Shown one piece after another: positions 37,024 through 48,739 of a stretch of DNA of 64,000 bases. The notes under the pieces were generated by a model. It had not been told where the DNA came from. It made no database searches and saw only the letters and a program-made list of their open reading frames with translations. The stretch comes from Tetranychus cinnabarinus (taxonomy: Eukaryota > Arthropoda > Arachnida > Trombidiformes > Tetranychidae), in assembly GCA_022266195.1 (NCBI GenBank), contig WHVY01000003.1, positions 5,456,001 to 5,520,000 on the forward strand. The letters are read 5' to 3'. Both the position numbers and the translations under genes were made by a program. Positions within the stretch are counted from its first letter, which is position 1. Every line of letters starts with the position of its first letter.

Positions 37024-40000
37024 TTAATGCAATTTCTTGATAACTTTGGATGGTAAATCGTAAGATCGCAATCTTTCTGCAGTTAAATTGAGACCTTTTG
37101 ACTTTTTCACTGGCCTTTTACGCTTTGATGATCTTTTACGTTTGCCTGGCTGTTGATGGTCAGTTTGACTGCTACTCGGGTTATTGTGTTGAGCTTCATC
37201 TTGCTGGTCGTCTTCTTCTTGCTCATTATCATCTGCATCAGTTGATTCCTTTTGTGGGTCATAAACACTTTTCAAGATTCTTTGCTTTAAATTTATATCA
37301 TTTGCTCGCCGTCCATATATCTTGATATCATACGTTTCCTCCTCCATTGGACGATATTGGCAGGTTTTTTTCAGTGAAACCCAGCGATTGAGTTCTTTGT
37401 CATCTGCAAATAGCAATTCTTCAGGTGTAAGGCCAAAATCATTTGCAGGAACCTCACGATATCTAAAACGAGTTGGAATTTCACCAGCAATAACATCTTC
37501 ATAAATTCCAATGTTTTTCTTGTCTGCTGGAGTTTTCTCTCCCTTTTTCTTTTTCTTTTTATTCTTTTTGCGAGAATTTGATGTTCCATCATCACCAGCA
37601 TCTTCATCCTATAAATAAAAAGTCAACAGCACAAATGTAAAAATTAAATAAAGGAATAAGTTAAGTGCAAAAAGAGAAGCAGAAGCATAAAAAAGAAGAG
37701 AAAAAAGTAGAATAAAAAGTTATAAGAAACATCAGCAATAACATTTTACTTCTTTTTTTTTCTTCTCACTTGCAATTTTGTGTGCAAAAAGTCTGATTGA
37801 GCCCTGCGAGAGTTGTAATGCAAATTTAGCATTGAAAAGCAAGTAAAAAGGACGCTTATCCCGGGCTTTTTCACCTTTCGACCTTCTTTCCTGGTCTTTC
37901 TTGCAGCACTAACTTTTCTTCTGTCCTTTCTTCTTCTTTAAGAAACAAGTAAATGAAAAAAAAGAAGAAGCATAAGAGAGAAGAAGACGAAAGAAAGAAG
38001 TTAAGAAAGTCTGGTTTCTTAGATAAATGAGCGGGTGATTGTCCTTTCCTTTCTTTCCTTGCGCTCACCCGCTCATTTATCTCAAGAAACCAGACCTTTC
38101 CTAGCTTATTTCCCTCTTTTTTTCATCCTAGCTTCTTTCTTTCTTTCTTTCTTTTTGTCTTTCTTCTTGGTTACTTCTTACTTTTTCTTCTTTTTCTTCT
38201 TTCTCGTCATCATCATCATTTCTTCTTCTTCTTCTTTTTCTTCTTCTTTAGCTTAAGAAGAAAAAGAAAGAGAAGGACAAGTAAGTGTAAAAAGCCCGGG
38301 AAAGAAGGTCGAAAGGTGAAAATGAACTGAAAGCCCGGGATAACGCTATAGAGTATAAGATAAACAAAAAAAAAGGCTGTTTACTGCGCAGAAAGAGAGG
38401 AGGACTACTTTCCCCGGTAGGAACTTTCTTTTCCACCCTGTAGTTATTCTCCCTCTTCTCCATCCTCTTTCTTGCACCTTGTTAGCTGGATCTCTTTTTT
38501 TCTCTTCTAAGGCGATGCTGCAAGCAAATTGGCCTATGTTGATTATACTTTTATTTTGCTTCTTGGCACAAAAAAAAACCAATGATTGAGTATAATAATA
38601 ATAATAGTAGTAAAAGTAATGTATAATAATAATAGTATAGAAAATTATAAGCAATCTTTCAAATCTTACCTCCTCTTCAACTTCATGACCAGCAGCTTCT
38701 TGGTTGATTGGGTTTAGGTTGTCATCGACATCATCAATACCGGGAATAAAGTCAAATGTGGGCTTCTTAATTGATTCTGAGTGACCGGAAACATCGTAAA
38801 ATTTTTCGTCAAATAATTTTGACATGCATTGGTCATATTTGTCTGGATCAAAATTGGTAATATCGTCTACAATTGCATCTATGTCAGGTTGTTCACCCGC
38901 CAAAAGTCGATCATTTCCACTGATCTCCTTTAACTTGGCTAACTTTGCTCTGACCTCTGCCCGGCGAAGTTCGCGAAATCTTTGCAGAGCCTCTTGCTTT
39001 TCTTTGGCCTTGCGTTCCTTTATCTCTGCTCTTCTCAAATTTCGAGAACCCAAACTAGCAATATTTCGTACACTTTCAACTTCTCTTGGATATCTTTTGA
39101 TAACTTCAGCATTTGTCTCTTGGAAATGATAAGCAGTTTTATCATTTAAATTTGTCAATCTTTCAGAAATATTCATCTCTTTGTTATCATCATCATCGTC
39201 ATCATCATTATCGTCTTCTGATGATTCGTTTTCAATAGGTTTAGATGACATATTTGCAAATTGCTCTGCTGACTTGACTTTCGGATTAAACTTGTTTTGT
39301 TCTCGGTCGGCTGGATCTAGATATTTTTTGTTCAAAATATAGTCTTTCAAAAATTGTTCACGATTGTCTAAATCTTTTTTGCTCCAATAATTGGCTAGAA
39401 ATCCTATCTTCTCATCACTTTGGGCAGCTTTGCGAAGGACATCAGCAGGACTGGCGGCTTTTTCGGTTGGAATTTGCTTTACTCCTACAATTAACTCTTC
39501 CTCGTCGCCATCATCATCAAGGAAACTCTTAAACTCTTTTTTAATATTCTCCATCTCCTGGACATAACTTGACTTATGCGGTTTCTCTGGGAAGCCACCA
39601 CTTTCCAATAATCGATCCTCTTCAGTGATACCTTTTTCGTTGACAACCAGATTTCGATGATACTCCAATAGATTCATTCCTTTGGATTTTTTCTTTTCTT
39701 TTGAGCTCACCTGAGGTTCATCAGCATCTTCGACTTTCTCTGCAGAACCGTCTTCATCCTTTTTATCAAAAAATCGAACTTTGCTGTCATATATCAAAGG
39801 ATCTTTAGCTTTCAAGGCCCCATAAACTTTAAGAAATTGTTCATCGAAGATACCTTCATTTACATCAGAAACACTTTCACTTTCCGAACTCTCATCACTT
39901 TCATCGTCATCATACGAAGCAACACTATCCTCACTCAGAATGTCTTCTCCGTATTTATCTTTAAGCTTCTGATACTCCTCTTTTTGTCTCCATCTTTCAT

Positions 40001-40085
40001 AAGCAGTAGCATAATTTTCATTAATATTGAAGGTATCCTCACCTCCAATGGTACCTTCATCGTCACTATCAAGTAATTTGGGCAT
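37024..40085 (-). CDS. KRI1: KRI1 homologue, ribosome biogenesis protein (666 aa)
   Basis: Two coding exons: 40085-38670 (ATG to donor GAG|GTAAG) and 37608-37024, joined in phase 0 by a 1,061-bp intron. KRI1 is a nucleolar protein needed for 40S subunit (pre-18S rRNA) processing with KRR1; that role is inferred from the family. Visible features are the acidic N-terminus (MPKLLDSDDEG), several Asp/Glu/Ser-rich stretches, the charged Kri1 region (RNLRRAEIKERKAKEKQEAL), and the conserved C-terminal Kri1 block (FGLTPEELLFADDKELNRWV, then SLKKTCQYR) in exon 2. A Lys/Arg-rich tail (KRKRSSKRKRPVKKSK) is probably a nuclear/nucleolar signal. Reading through the donor gives a spurious extension rich in Tyr and Phe. 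A palindromic element sits in the intron. Confidence 0.9.
37856..38343. repeat. Nested inverted-repeat element in the KRI1 intron
   Basis: The outer arms are 37856-37891 (TTATCCCGGGCTTTTTCACC, then TTTCGACCTTCTTTCC) and 38299-38343, complementary except for an 8-base insertion. The inner hairpin arms are 38009-38038 and 38065-38095 (GTCTGGTTTCTTAGATAAAT, then GAGCGGGTGA), nearly perfect with a 26-nt loop. Between them are long purine and pyrimidine tracts (CTTT and CTT repeats at about 38105-38250). GC-containing arms stand out from the AT-rich surroundings. It is probably an inserted foldback element. Its transcript would fold strongly. Confidence 0.8.
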
Positions 40086-40477
40086 TTTTAAAAGTAGAGC
40101 TTGAAGTTGTAGAGGAAAGAAATTTCAGTCGAGACAAAGCTTATAAAAAAAACAGAATAAAAGCACCATCCAGTTTTTTAAACCAAACGACACTTAGTTA
40201 ACTTTGTAGAGTAATAAAGGGTGGACACAATTGATTTAAATTAAATTAGAACAATTATTAATATTGAGAGAAGAAAAGGTAATGCATTTTAACAGAGTGT
40301 AGATAAAAAGTGTTTGTTAATGAAAACATGTGGATAAACAAATTAATTACAGCGCATAGGAGTTTAGTTACACTAGTTGCCACGTCGTTTGATAGATGGC
40401 GTTTGAACAATTTTTTGGCGCCAATTCAATTTAACTTAGCATTTTTCTTTGTATTTTAGAGGTAAATAAACAAAACT
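40086..40477. other. Short intergenic region upstream of KRI1 and downstream of the CDK inhibitor gene
   Basis: A 392-bp spacer between two minus-strand genes. It should contain the KRI1 promoter. One E2F-like palindrome is seen; nothing else identifiable. Confidence 0.5.
40414..40424. promoter_or_regulatory. E2F-like site
   Basis: TTTGGCGCCAA matches the palindromic E2F/DP consensus core and lies 329 bp upstream of the KRI1 start codon. GC-rich motifs are rare here, which makes it stand out. A single motif match is weak evidence of function. Confidence 0.35.
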
Positions 40478-40744
40478 TTATTGATCATCATTAAACAAAC
40501 AATTCTTTGATAAATTTCTTTGGCTCCGAGTAACTCGTCTCCACTCATATTGTCCTTTTAATGGTTTACCATTGTAAAAATCGAAATTCCATCTGGCTGT
40601 GTCTTTTTTCCTTAATGATTCAAACTCTTTACTTAAAAATCCATCAACGTCTCGCTTTCGTCGGCATTCACCGAAATCAATAGATCGACACACTGAAGAA
40701 TGAATTGGTGGATTAGATGCTCCGGTCAAGGCTATTTCAGGCAT
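40478..40744 (-). CDS. Cip/Kip-family CDK inhibitor (p21/p27/dacapo-like), 88 aa
   Basis: A single exon. Proteins with this CDI domain bind cyclin-CDK complexes and block the cell cycle. Residues 18-25 (VCRSIDFG) correspond to the cyclin-docking RxLFG motif, with Ile for Leu and an extra Asp before FG. A linker helix follows, then RWNFDFYNGKPLKGQYEW (51-68), which closely matches the CDK-binding block of p27 and p21 (KWNFDF..HKPLEG.YEW). The protein ends 20 residues later without the FYYRP segment that carries p27's inhibitory Tyr, and without the long C-terminal region of dacapo (about 245 aa). The stop codon overlaps an AATAAA on the same strand (40482-40477), so a further coding exon is unlikely. 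Divergent neighbour: DDA1. Confidence 0.8.
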   Translation of the reverse strand: MPEIALTGASNPPIHSSVCRSIDFGECRRKRDVDGFLSKEFESLRKKDTARWNFDFYNGKPLKGQYEWRRVTRSQRNLSKNCLFNDDQ

Positions 40745-41767
40745 ATTTAAAGATGTTTAAAAATTAAATTTACAGAAGAATAAAAAATAATAAATTTTTT
40801 CTTAAAAAAAAGATGAAGGCAAATGGTAAAAAAGAAGAAGCAAAACTAAACTGGTAAAAATTAAGCGGGAAGAGTGAAATGGTTGAAAGTTGTATATGTT
40901 GATGTGATGATTATTAGTTGAAACGTATATAAATGATTGTTACTAATGAAGTTCAGTTTAACTGTTGATGCCAAATTCATAAAAAGACACAAATGCACAC
41001 ACAATGTTGTTATTGTCGTCGGGTTGTTACAGTTGTGTTGTTATTGTTGATTGTGGAATCGATAATGTTGATGGCAAAGGGTAATGTGATGATGATGAAT
41101 AAAGAAGATGATGCAAATGTTACAGGTGAAGGGTGAACAAATTATTAACAAGTGATGAAGGTGAAAAGCAGAGAGAGAGAGAAAAATTTAGATTGCAAAA
41201 GAAACAATAAAACAAAAATAAGAGGCAAATTATGATGCAGATGATGATGGTACCATCGGTTTCATCGTTTTGGGTCTATCTACTAACTAAGATTTTGTAA
41301 ACCACTTTTAACTTTACTAGAGACTTGCTATCACAATTTTCTTGCAGCGACACACCTCTTACCAAGTGATTGGCTCTAATGATAATGTTACCACCAATAG
41401 CAAGTTAAGTGAAACTGGCGCGCTTTTTTCAACAACTCATCTTGCTCACCCAAAAAGAAAGGGAAAAAGATTTCACTTACTTTCTGTTGGTTTGAAAAGT
41501 GCGCTTTTGGGTAAACTTGTTTACTTATCTCTAAGGGAGACGAGTTAATAAGCTTAAAGCTTTTCTGCAAAAAAGCTATATTTTGGTTTTGCGATCTAGA
41601 CTCTAAATGACTTGTACTCTGGTCTTGCTTATTTTGGTTTGCCTGTCTAAATCTAATTAACTTTTTTTCTTTCTTTTCCTTAATTATTGCTCTGTGTACA
41701 AACATATTTATTCATTTCAGTTCACTTATTGTGTCAAATATTCATCCTTTCACTTTGTAAAATTAAA
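40745..41767. other. Shared upstream region of the CDK inhibitor (-) and DDA1 (+)
   Basis: A divergent intergenic region of about 1 kb with GATGAT-like microsatellite stretches (41080-41110, 41230-41250). A + strand ORF at 41342-41548 shows no family resemblance. A possible acceptor (TTTCAG at 41715-41720) may end a 5' UTR intron of DDA1. Confidence 0.45.
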
Positions 41768-42429
41768 ATGGTAAGTGTTGCTTTCCATCTTCCATTTTCT
41801 GCCTTTCTCTTTTTTTGTGTTCATCTTCCTGTTGGTGATGTTTGTTGTTGTTTTTTTCTGTTGTTTTTTTCTGCCATTGCTTCGTGGCTTTCATTTTCTT
41901 TTCCTCTCAACTTACTTGTTTGACCTAATCTTATTTTATTCATTCCTTTTTCTTTTCCTATTTTTACTCTTATAGTCAACCACTGAATTCCTCAAAGGGC
42001 TACCTGTTTATAATGCAAATAATTTCACTCGATTCCAAGCGGACTCATTTAAATCGTCTTCTAAAAAGCCCTCAGTCTACCTACAGACAAAAGATTTTCC
42101 TCCTGAACAGAGTAAGTGTGTTTTTGCTATCAATATGTTCATGGGTCTGGATTTGTTACAACCCAAGTATTCTATGCTTGTAAAATGCTCTTTGGTCTCC
42201 TTTTAATCTGTATAATTATTTATATTTATATTTTTTATGTTTATTTATAATCTTTACAAATATCTATTTTTTTACAGCCATTACAACTGAAGGAAGCAAC
42301 ATTTTTTTACGATTTTTACACCAACAATGGGACAAGAGTTCAAGAAATCTGAAGAAGCGAGAAACAAATGGCGACGCAGAGAACGGAACTAGAAAAAGGC
42401 AGAAAACATATAGCCCTGGCAGAACCTGA
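41768..42429 (+). CDS. DDA1: DDA1, DET1- and DDB1-associated protein 1 (96 aa)
   Basis: Exons: 41768-41770 (only the ATG, followed at once by donor GTAAGT), 41976-42111 and 42278-42429. DDA1 is a small accessory subunit of CUL4-DDB1 (CRL4) ubiquitin ligases that binds DDB1. The sequence reads M|STTEFLKGLPVYN, then FTRF.AD, KKPSVYLQTKDFPPEQ, TTEGSNIFLRFLHQQWDK and a basic tail. It follows vertebrate DDA1 block by block (FLKGLPVYN, SVYLPT.EYPSEQ, TNILLRYLHQQWDKK). The length of 96 aa compares with 102 in human. The tail (TRKRQKTYSP) resembles human PPRKVARTDSP. The phases are 0 and then 1, and both joins are consistent. Confidence 0.93.
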
Positions 42430-43155
42430 GCTAAATGACTACTTTCGCTTGGTAGATAAAGGTGGTATCTACAAAAATAATATTGAGGAAAGAAGATATA
42501 ATTTGTTAATAATATGCTTCATGTAACCTATTCATGATCATTCATTAGCTAAGGTCAATTGTTACTTAACAATTTTATTATAACTGATCATTATCATCTA
42601 TCTAAACACTTGTGTCTCTAACAATATTCCAAAACCAATGATAAGTTAACATAAGTAAAAACAAATGCAAATTCTTGCAATCAATCTCTTGTATTTTGGT
42701 AACTATCATATTAAAGTGGCGTTTCCAGCTCTGAGGACATTATTGCTTCTTGATAATGCTTAGATTTGAAAAGGACTTGTAAATTGTATTATCATCATTT
42801 TTTATTTGTGATCAAAGCCATTTTTCCAATTCTTTAATTTTCAGTCTTAAATTTCTACATGCTGCTCTGCTTAAGCAGAAAAAATCACACAATATGGATA
42901 GAGAATCATGCATTTTGCCTCGCCATCTTTGAAATGCGTTTGGCAATCTTGTGATAATTTTTGAGTTCCTAAAATGGCGGCGATATTTGTGAAATGGATC
43001 CAGCCCACAAACAATTGGAACTTTTTGGTTGGTCCATTTTCAGTGATCGTATTAGTATTATCGGCTTACAAAAACTGAAGGAAAAAAACCAGTCACTTTT
43101 TTGACAAACAAACACAAAATGTAACTAGAAATTTTATCAACTAAAGGGTGGAACT
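42430..43155. other. Intergenic region between convergent DDA1 and the JmjC-like gene
   Basis: It holds 3' flanks only. No ORF or RNA gene is recognised on either strand. Confidence 0.5.
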
Positions 43156-46100
43156 TCAATAAGTTTCATGGGATCCTCCGAGAACGAAAGCAAGGTTTAG
43201 TGATTCATTGGTTGGTAAATAAAACAGCTTCCATATCATCGTATTGTAAATCACTATGGATAATTTAAAAGTCAACATTATCATAAACATTACAATTTCA
43301 ATACTTACAGAAATCTGATGGTTTAATTGTTATCTCAATAGAGTCACAACCAAATCGATAACATTCATTTCTTGGTGTTAACCTAATTCCATTGTGTCCA
43401 ATTATTTGTACAATAATACCAATTTTTGTTGCTTTTGTCAAATCAATCTGTTAACAATAAAAGTTAATTGCAGAAATATTGAGTTACACTTAGTAGTCTG
43501 GGTTAAGTAAACAAAACCATAGTCGCTCTTTAACGATAAAAAGTAACAATACAATCAAACTTTATTTTGTACAGTTTTCTCCATTATAATTTAATGATAA
43601 TTAACTAACTATTTTGAATTTACTAGTTTATTAACATTTAAATACTCTGTGAACCCAGTGTTATCAACAATTTTCATTGATTTGTGTGTTTATTGCTAAA
43701 ATAAGGCAAGTACCAGAAATACAATGTGCTTTCCACGTGTTTTGAAGATATCCTAGCGAACAGTTCAGTGGTGTCACCAGCAATGGAGTCTAAAATTAAA
43801 CACTCTTGTGATGAATATTTAATACTTTGACACGACTTTGATCGGACAACCTGGTACGGCTTTGAGCGGTGAGGATGTTTAAATTTAAATTAAGAAGCTG
43901 ATCAAGCATTGTATGGCATCCGGAGATAGATCCAAAGCTATTCAGCCATTTTTGGCTCAGATTCAGTATGCAAGCAATTTGAATATCATATAACCATAAT
44001 CTATCGATATATCTGATAATCATAATCAAATTATAATATATGGCAATCATAGAGATCAGGACAAGCTTGTAGACGCACTGGCTTTGGCTGAGGATGGTTA
44101 CCCCATAAACCTAGGCTGATCAGATATTTAAATTATATTTGAAATGTAATCAAACTTACAATTGTTAGTATGGCATAAGGAGGATGAAGCTAGAGCCACT
44201 CATCCATATTTGGCTATTGAATGAGTGCTATTACATTGAAATAAACTCTTATTACATTGTTTTTCTTATCTACCACTAAACATGCTCGAGATATGGACAC
44301 CTAAAATTTTGTTAACTTAACCCTGACTTGTTGTGTATTCCTAACACAAAGATAGTTGGTATTTGAAACCATCTTTGATTGCGGTTAATTAGCAAAATTT
44401 GAGGCCTTAATAAAGATAATTGAGTTAGAAGAATCAGATTGCCATTTCCTAAAAAATCATCGAATGATCACAAAATTAGTGAAAGTATCGTTTGACAGTG
44501 AAATTTTGCTCACAAATTATCATAACTCAATTAGCAGATCAATGACTAAGTTTCAAGAATCAATCTTTATTAGCTCTAATCTACAAAAATGTTGGTGTGA
44601 AGAAATTTTTCATGTTTTCTTGAAAAATGAAACTATTTCAGCAACAAGCCTGAAGCTTACACTTTTTTTTGCAGCGAGACATCAATATTTAGCAATCTTA
44701 TATTTAGAATTATAAAAATCACAATTTTTTACCATGAAGATTCTATCAGGGTTGCCTTGATGAATCGATAATGATAAACTGTTGAAGATAGAGGATAATA
44801 TTAAAAAAAATTGACCTTAACTGCAACTTAATCATGAAACAGGTTACAATATCAATGAAAAGATATCGTCATTTCTAATATTTTAGAATGGTTTAAGAAC
44901 ACTTTTACCTTCATGCATCAAGATCTCGTGAGTTTAACCAAGGTAAACCAACTGATTAAACCTTTTCTCTAAATCACACTTTAATGTAACCCCAAATCAG
45001 GCGAGATTATTCATTGTAAATCAATCAATCCTAAACAGACTTGATTTGAATTTTAAAACAAATCAATTGAAAAGGTCTCTCAAATCCTGATATTTCAACA
45101 TTTCACTGTCAACATTTCTGTTTGCTACTTCAACAATTAAATCTAAATCAATCCAATCTTACATGTTTCCATTTTTTGGCCGTAAAATTTGAACCTGAGG
45201 CTAAGATCCAATTGGGATGAGTTAGCTCTATGAAATTGGGTAAAAAATCTGGTCGTTGGTACAATTGTCGGATCTTTTTCTTGCTCTTGGAGGCACAATT
45301 TTCCCTGTAAATGAAAAACAAATTACCAATCAATAAACTCTCCTCTAACCGATACTTACCAATTGGCAAACCAAGGTTTAGATTGGCGATTCAAATTGTT
45401 AAACAGCTGATTTGGTGAGGTAACTTGAACATTTGAAGCAAACATACAGACATGATTATCATCTAGAGTTGAATAAATCTGTAAATAAAAAGATTAATCT
45501 TAATGGGCAAGTAAACAATTTAAAGATGAAGATCAACTTGAAGACACAAATTGAAACAAAAGTGACACTTTCTCTGTACAATATATTGAAGCACATTTTT
45601 TGATTACTCTTAACAATACAAATCCATTTATACAATTAAGGTTGTTTGATGTTCACTCACTTAATCCCAACAAAAGTTCACAATTTATTGTTAATAATTC
45701 AAGATATTTGGGTCACTATCAAGGTTACTCTAATCAAATGAAACTGAATAATAACAAGTCTTGAAATGTAAATATTAATATAAATAATAAATTGGTTGCT
45801 TGCGGCAAAATAATCAATCAGGAAACAGCAATTTACCTTTTCTAACTATTATCATTACTATTTTGCTTTCCCATTCAAAGCTCATCTTTTTAAAAATTCT
45901 TGACCATCACAGTCATCATCACCAAGATAATCATAAGTTGCTTTTTTCAATTCTCATCACTTGTAGTGATAGGATTGACCTTTTACTTAATATAAAATGC
46001 ACATTTGGTTAAATTGAGTTTGCTGAGGCTTCAGGCAATTAGACCAAAATGTCGGATTTCCGTTTCTAAAGATGAGGATGGCTGATGATGATAAATAATT

Positions 46101-48039
46101 GTAACCTTTTAACCGCAAACAGGCTTGATGGTCCGACCTGGACGATGATAAGGTTGGAGGATAAAAAAAGGTCTGGTTAGTCTGGTTCAATTGACTGATT
46201 TAGCATGTTGATAACCAAGTTAATCAAGGTAATCAATGGTGAAGGAAGACGGATATTGACAACAGCTTTTCAGCCTTTTTCTGCCACTTACAACTTAATA
46301 TCAGGTTAAATTGATTGTGAATTGGGTCACTACAATTATCATCAGTATTAATGGTTAACGGTAAAGTTGGTAGCAGGGGTTGGTTACAATTTGTAAATGG
46401 TAAGAAATCAAATATCAACTCAAACAAATATCAAGCTTACCATCAACTCAAATTGTAACACCATAACATACAGATATCAGAAAAGCATATTAACTGGTAA
46501 TCAATGAGATAATCTAATAATAAACAGTACAAGTTCAATTAGATTAAAATGTGCTTCTTTATATCCATCAATGTTTCAAATCAATGTTTCCATTTTCATG
46601 CTTTCAGTATCTTTTTCAGACATTAACAGCAATTTACTGTGAAATCAAAATCAAAATATTGTCGCTGTTATTGTTGCTGTATATACAAAACATTTACTGG
46701 TTAACACTACCAGAAATAAGTAAACGTGTTCATAAATCAATTAATCCAAGCCTAAGGGATCATTTAAGTGCAGCTAATTGTCAACAAACAGATGATATCG
46801 TTGATGGTGGCTATTAGAGATAATTAAGCCTCGTTCTTGTTAATATAACAAAATAATCTGAAACCTCTCACAAGTTACCTTTTCATGAAGTCATATTTTA
46901 AAAAAAAGCGCATTTCTATTGTTTGTATTATTGTATTACATTGTATTTGTTATCGGAATTACCAGCATCAGGTAATCGTTAAATTAACAGTTGATTTACA
47001 ACCTTTTTGCGTATAATTTGACAAATAATCCTGATTTAGATTGTAATTAATTGCATTATGAAATAGTGAAAATGTTGAAATATATTATGTCAGGTTGAAA
47101 CCCATTTATATTGATTGCTGGATTGGGTTCAACTGTGGTTAGCCCAGTAATTCCAGTTATTGATTTGGAAGCTGCTTTTTTTTATTATTTTAATTAGTGT
47201 TGAGCAAAGTGATTAATAGTGAGGTTAATATCACGTTGAGTTAGTTAGATGCATTAGTTAATAGGTTTACACATTTGTTTGACAATCAAAAAGGCTTACC
47301 TGACTGAGAATCTCAATTGAATGGTTTGCATTTGAAAATATGGGCCATGATTGAATAGGGTTACTAATGTTGCTTGAATTTTCATGTGAAACAATGAAGG
47401 GTACTTTATTCAAAATATCATCCTCAATCTCATCTCTGGAATGGGCTGATAAAGTTAATCTTTTAATCTTATTTAAATCTTGACATGAGTAACACTGGAA
47501 AGGTAAATGGTTTGGTAATGAAACTGTTGCAACTGATTGTGGATCCTTTTTGGCTTGTTTAATTAAGATTGATGGTTGATTGTTGAAAAGTAAACATCGA
47601 TTTTGGCCAACATAAGACCAATCCCAAAATAATTTAACCTGAAAAGCGAAAAGCAAACAATGGAAAACCTAAGTTGAGGCCTTTTTTTCCCTGTCACACT
47701 CAAAGTATAACTCTATACACATAACCAGTACAATATGTTCAATACTTGTTATATTTTGTCATACAATCAACAGTAAATTGCACTAACATGTTGACTTACC
47801 TTGAGAAGAAATATCCGAATCAAGTAGAACGAAACTTTCTTGAAATAATCTGATGAGTTAAGGATGTAACCAAAGGCTAGGCTTAAACAGATGATTACAA
47901 TGAGTTTGATCAAACGGTGTAAATGGTTATTTGGTGACCAATGTATTGGATTAATGTTGAAATATTTCCAGAGTTTAATCGTGATTGGATTTGGTTTGTT
48001 TTTGACAGATTTATTGCAATCAACTTGTTGATTTGCCAT
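43156..48039 (-). CDS. Membrane-anchored JmjC/cupin-like protein (358 aa)
   Basis: Six exons: 48039-47800, 47638-47300, 45478-45360, 45304-45163, 43447-43309 and 43253-43156. All joins are phase-consistent and total 359 codons. Residues about 43-60 (LIKLIVIICLSLAFGYIL) form one membrane segment after a 42-residue basic N-terminus, predicting a type II membrane protein. The rest resembles the double-stranded beta-helix fold of JmjC/Cupin_8 oxygenases: PDFLPNFIE...PNWILASGS, WKHIDL (an H-x-D metal motif, H280 and D282, divided by an intron), a VQIIGHNGIRLTP strand, ECYRFGC, and IKPSDFLIYNTMIWKLF. The last block is usually PGDI...W.H; here the third metal-ligand His appears to be Leu or Phe. The family assignment rests on pattern recognition. 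A non-catalytic or divergent oxygenase-like protein is likely; substrate unknown. Confidence 0.6.
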
Positions 48040-48739
48040 TACTTTTGCTGGTAAAATAACAATTCACTTGGGTTTGGGTTTGGGTTGAGTTACATAAAGT
48101 TTCAGATGATTTTACTTGTAAATCTTATTAAATCTAGTTTATTATTTTATAACTATTTTTAAACAGGTTACACTTTTGATGGCAATTTGAATCAATATGA
48201 GGATAATTGTATTCAAAATATCAACCACTGAGCATGAACTAAGGTAATTGCTGTAAAATTTAATCATCTTTATGCAAAGTTTCCAGGCAAACTCAAGAAT
48301 TGGTTTACCTTAAAAAATGCGTAAAGTTAATCTTTCAAATTGAATAAAGATTGAGCAAAATGAATAATAAGATTATCAATTTTTATTGTGTTATTATTAT
48401 ACTATTATTATCGTAAAATTCAATACAAACTTAATGTTCACAACAAGTCAAATTTGAGAAACAAAATACATTTGAGTGGAAAAATAATCATCGCTAGGAA
48501 TGTTGAGATATTTTGTTGACCTTTTCAATTGGAATAAATTAACTCTGAGTTTTGCATTGAAAATTTGTAACAAAACGATGATGATTATGATGGTGATGGT
48601 TGGTGATAGTGATGGTGAGTACGATGATGGTTTTGTCGATGAATGGCGTTTATGATGATCTTGGTGAATAGTGGTTATGATGGTGATGGTGAAGATACAA
48701 AAAATGAAGAAATGCAACAGAATTGTGATTTAACCGAGA
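48040..48739. other. Intergenic region with a GATGGT-rich stretch
   Basis: A 700-bp spacer between two minus-strand genes. A degenerate GATGGTGATG-like microsatellite at about 48580-48700 creates a Thr/Ile/Ser-rich shadow ORF (48448-48717), which I reject as coding. Confidence 0.55.

Noticed and set aside
38346..38669. Extension of the KRI1 reading frame into Tyr/Phe-rich sequence
   Set aside because: It reads through a consensus donor (GAG|GTAAG). The conserved Kri1 C-terminal block resumes in phase at 37608.
41342..41548. 68-codon + strand ORF upstream of DDA1
   Set aside because: No family resemblance, not needed for the DDA1 reading frame, and no clear splice link.
43066..43074. Tiny alternative last exon for the JmjC-like gene (giving ...SDFFL)
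   Set aside because: The acceptor before 43253 gives a 32-residue ending in phase with a JmjC-like last strand (IYNTMIW), a better fit.
43761..44240. Two loosely similar blocks (ATGGCAT...GGA...TTGGCT) about 260 bp apart
   Set aside because: Similarity is too patchy to call a repeat by eye.
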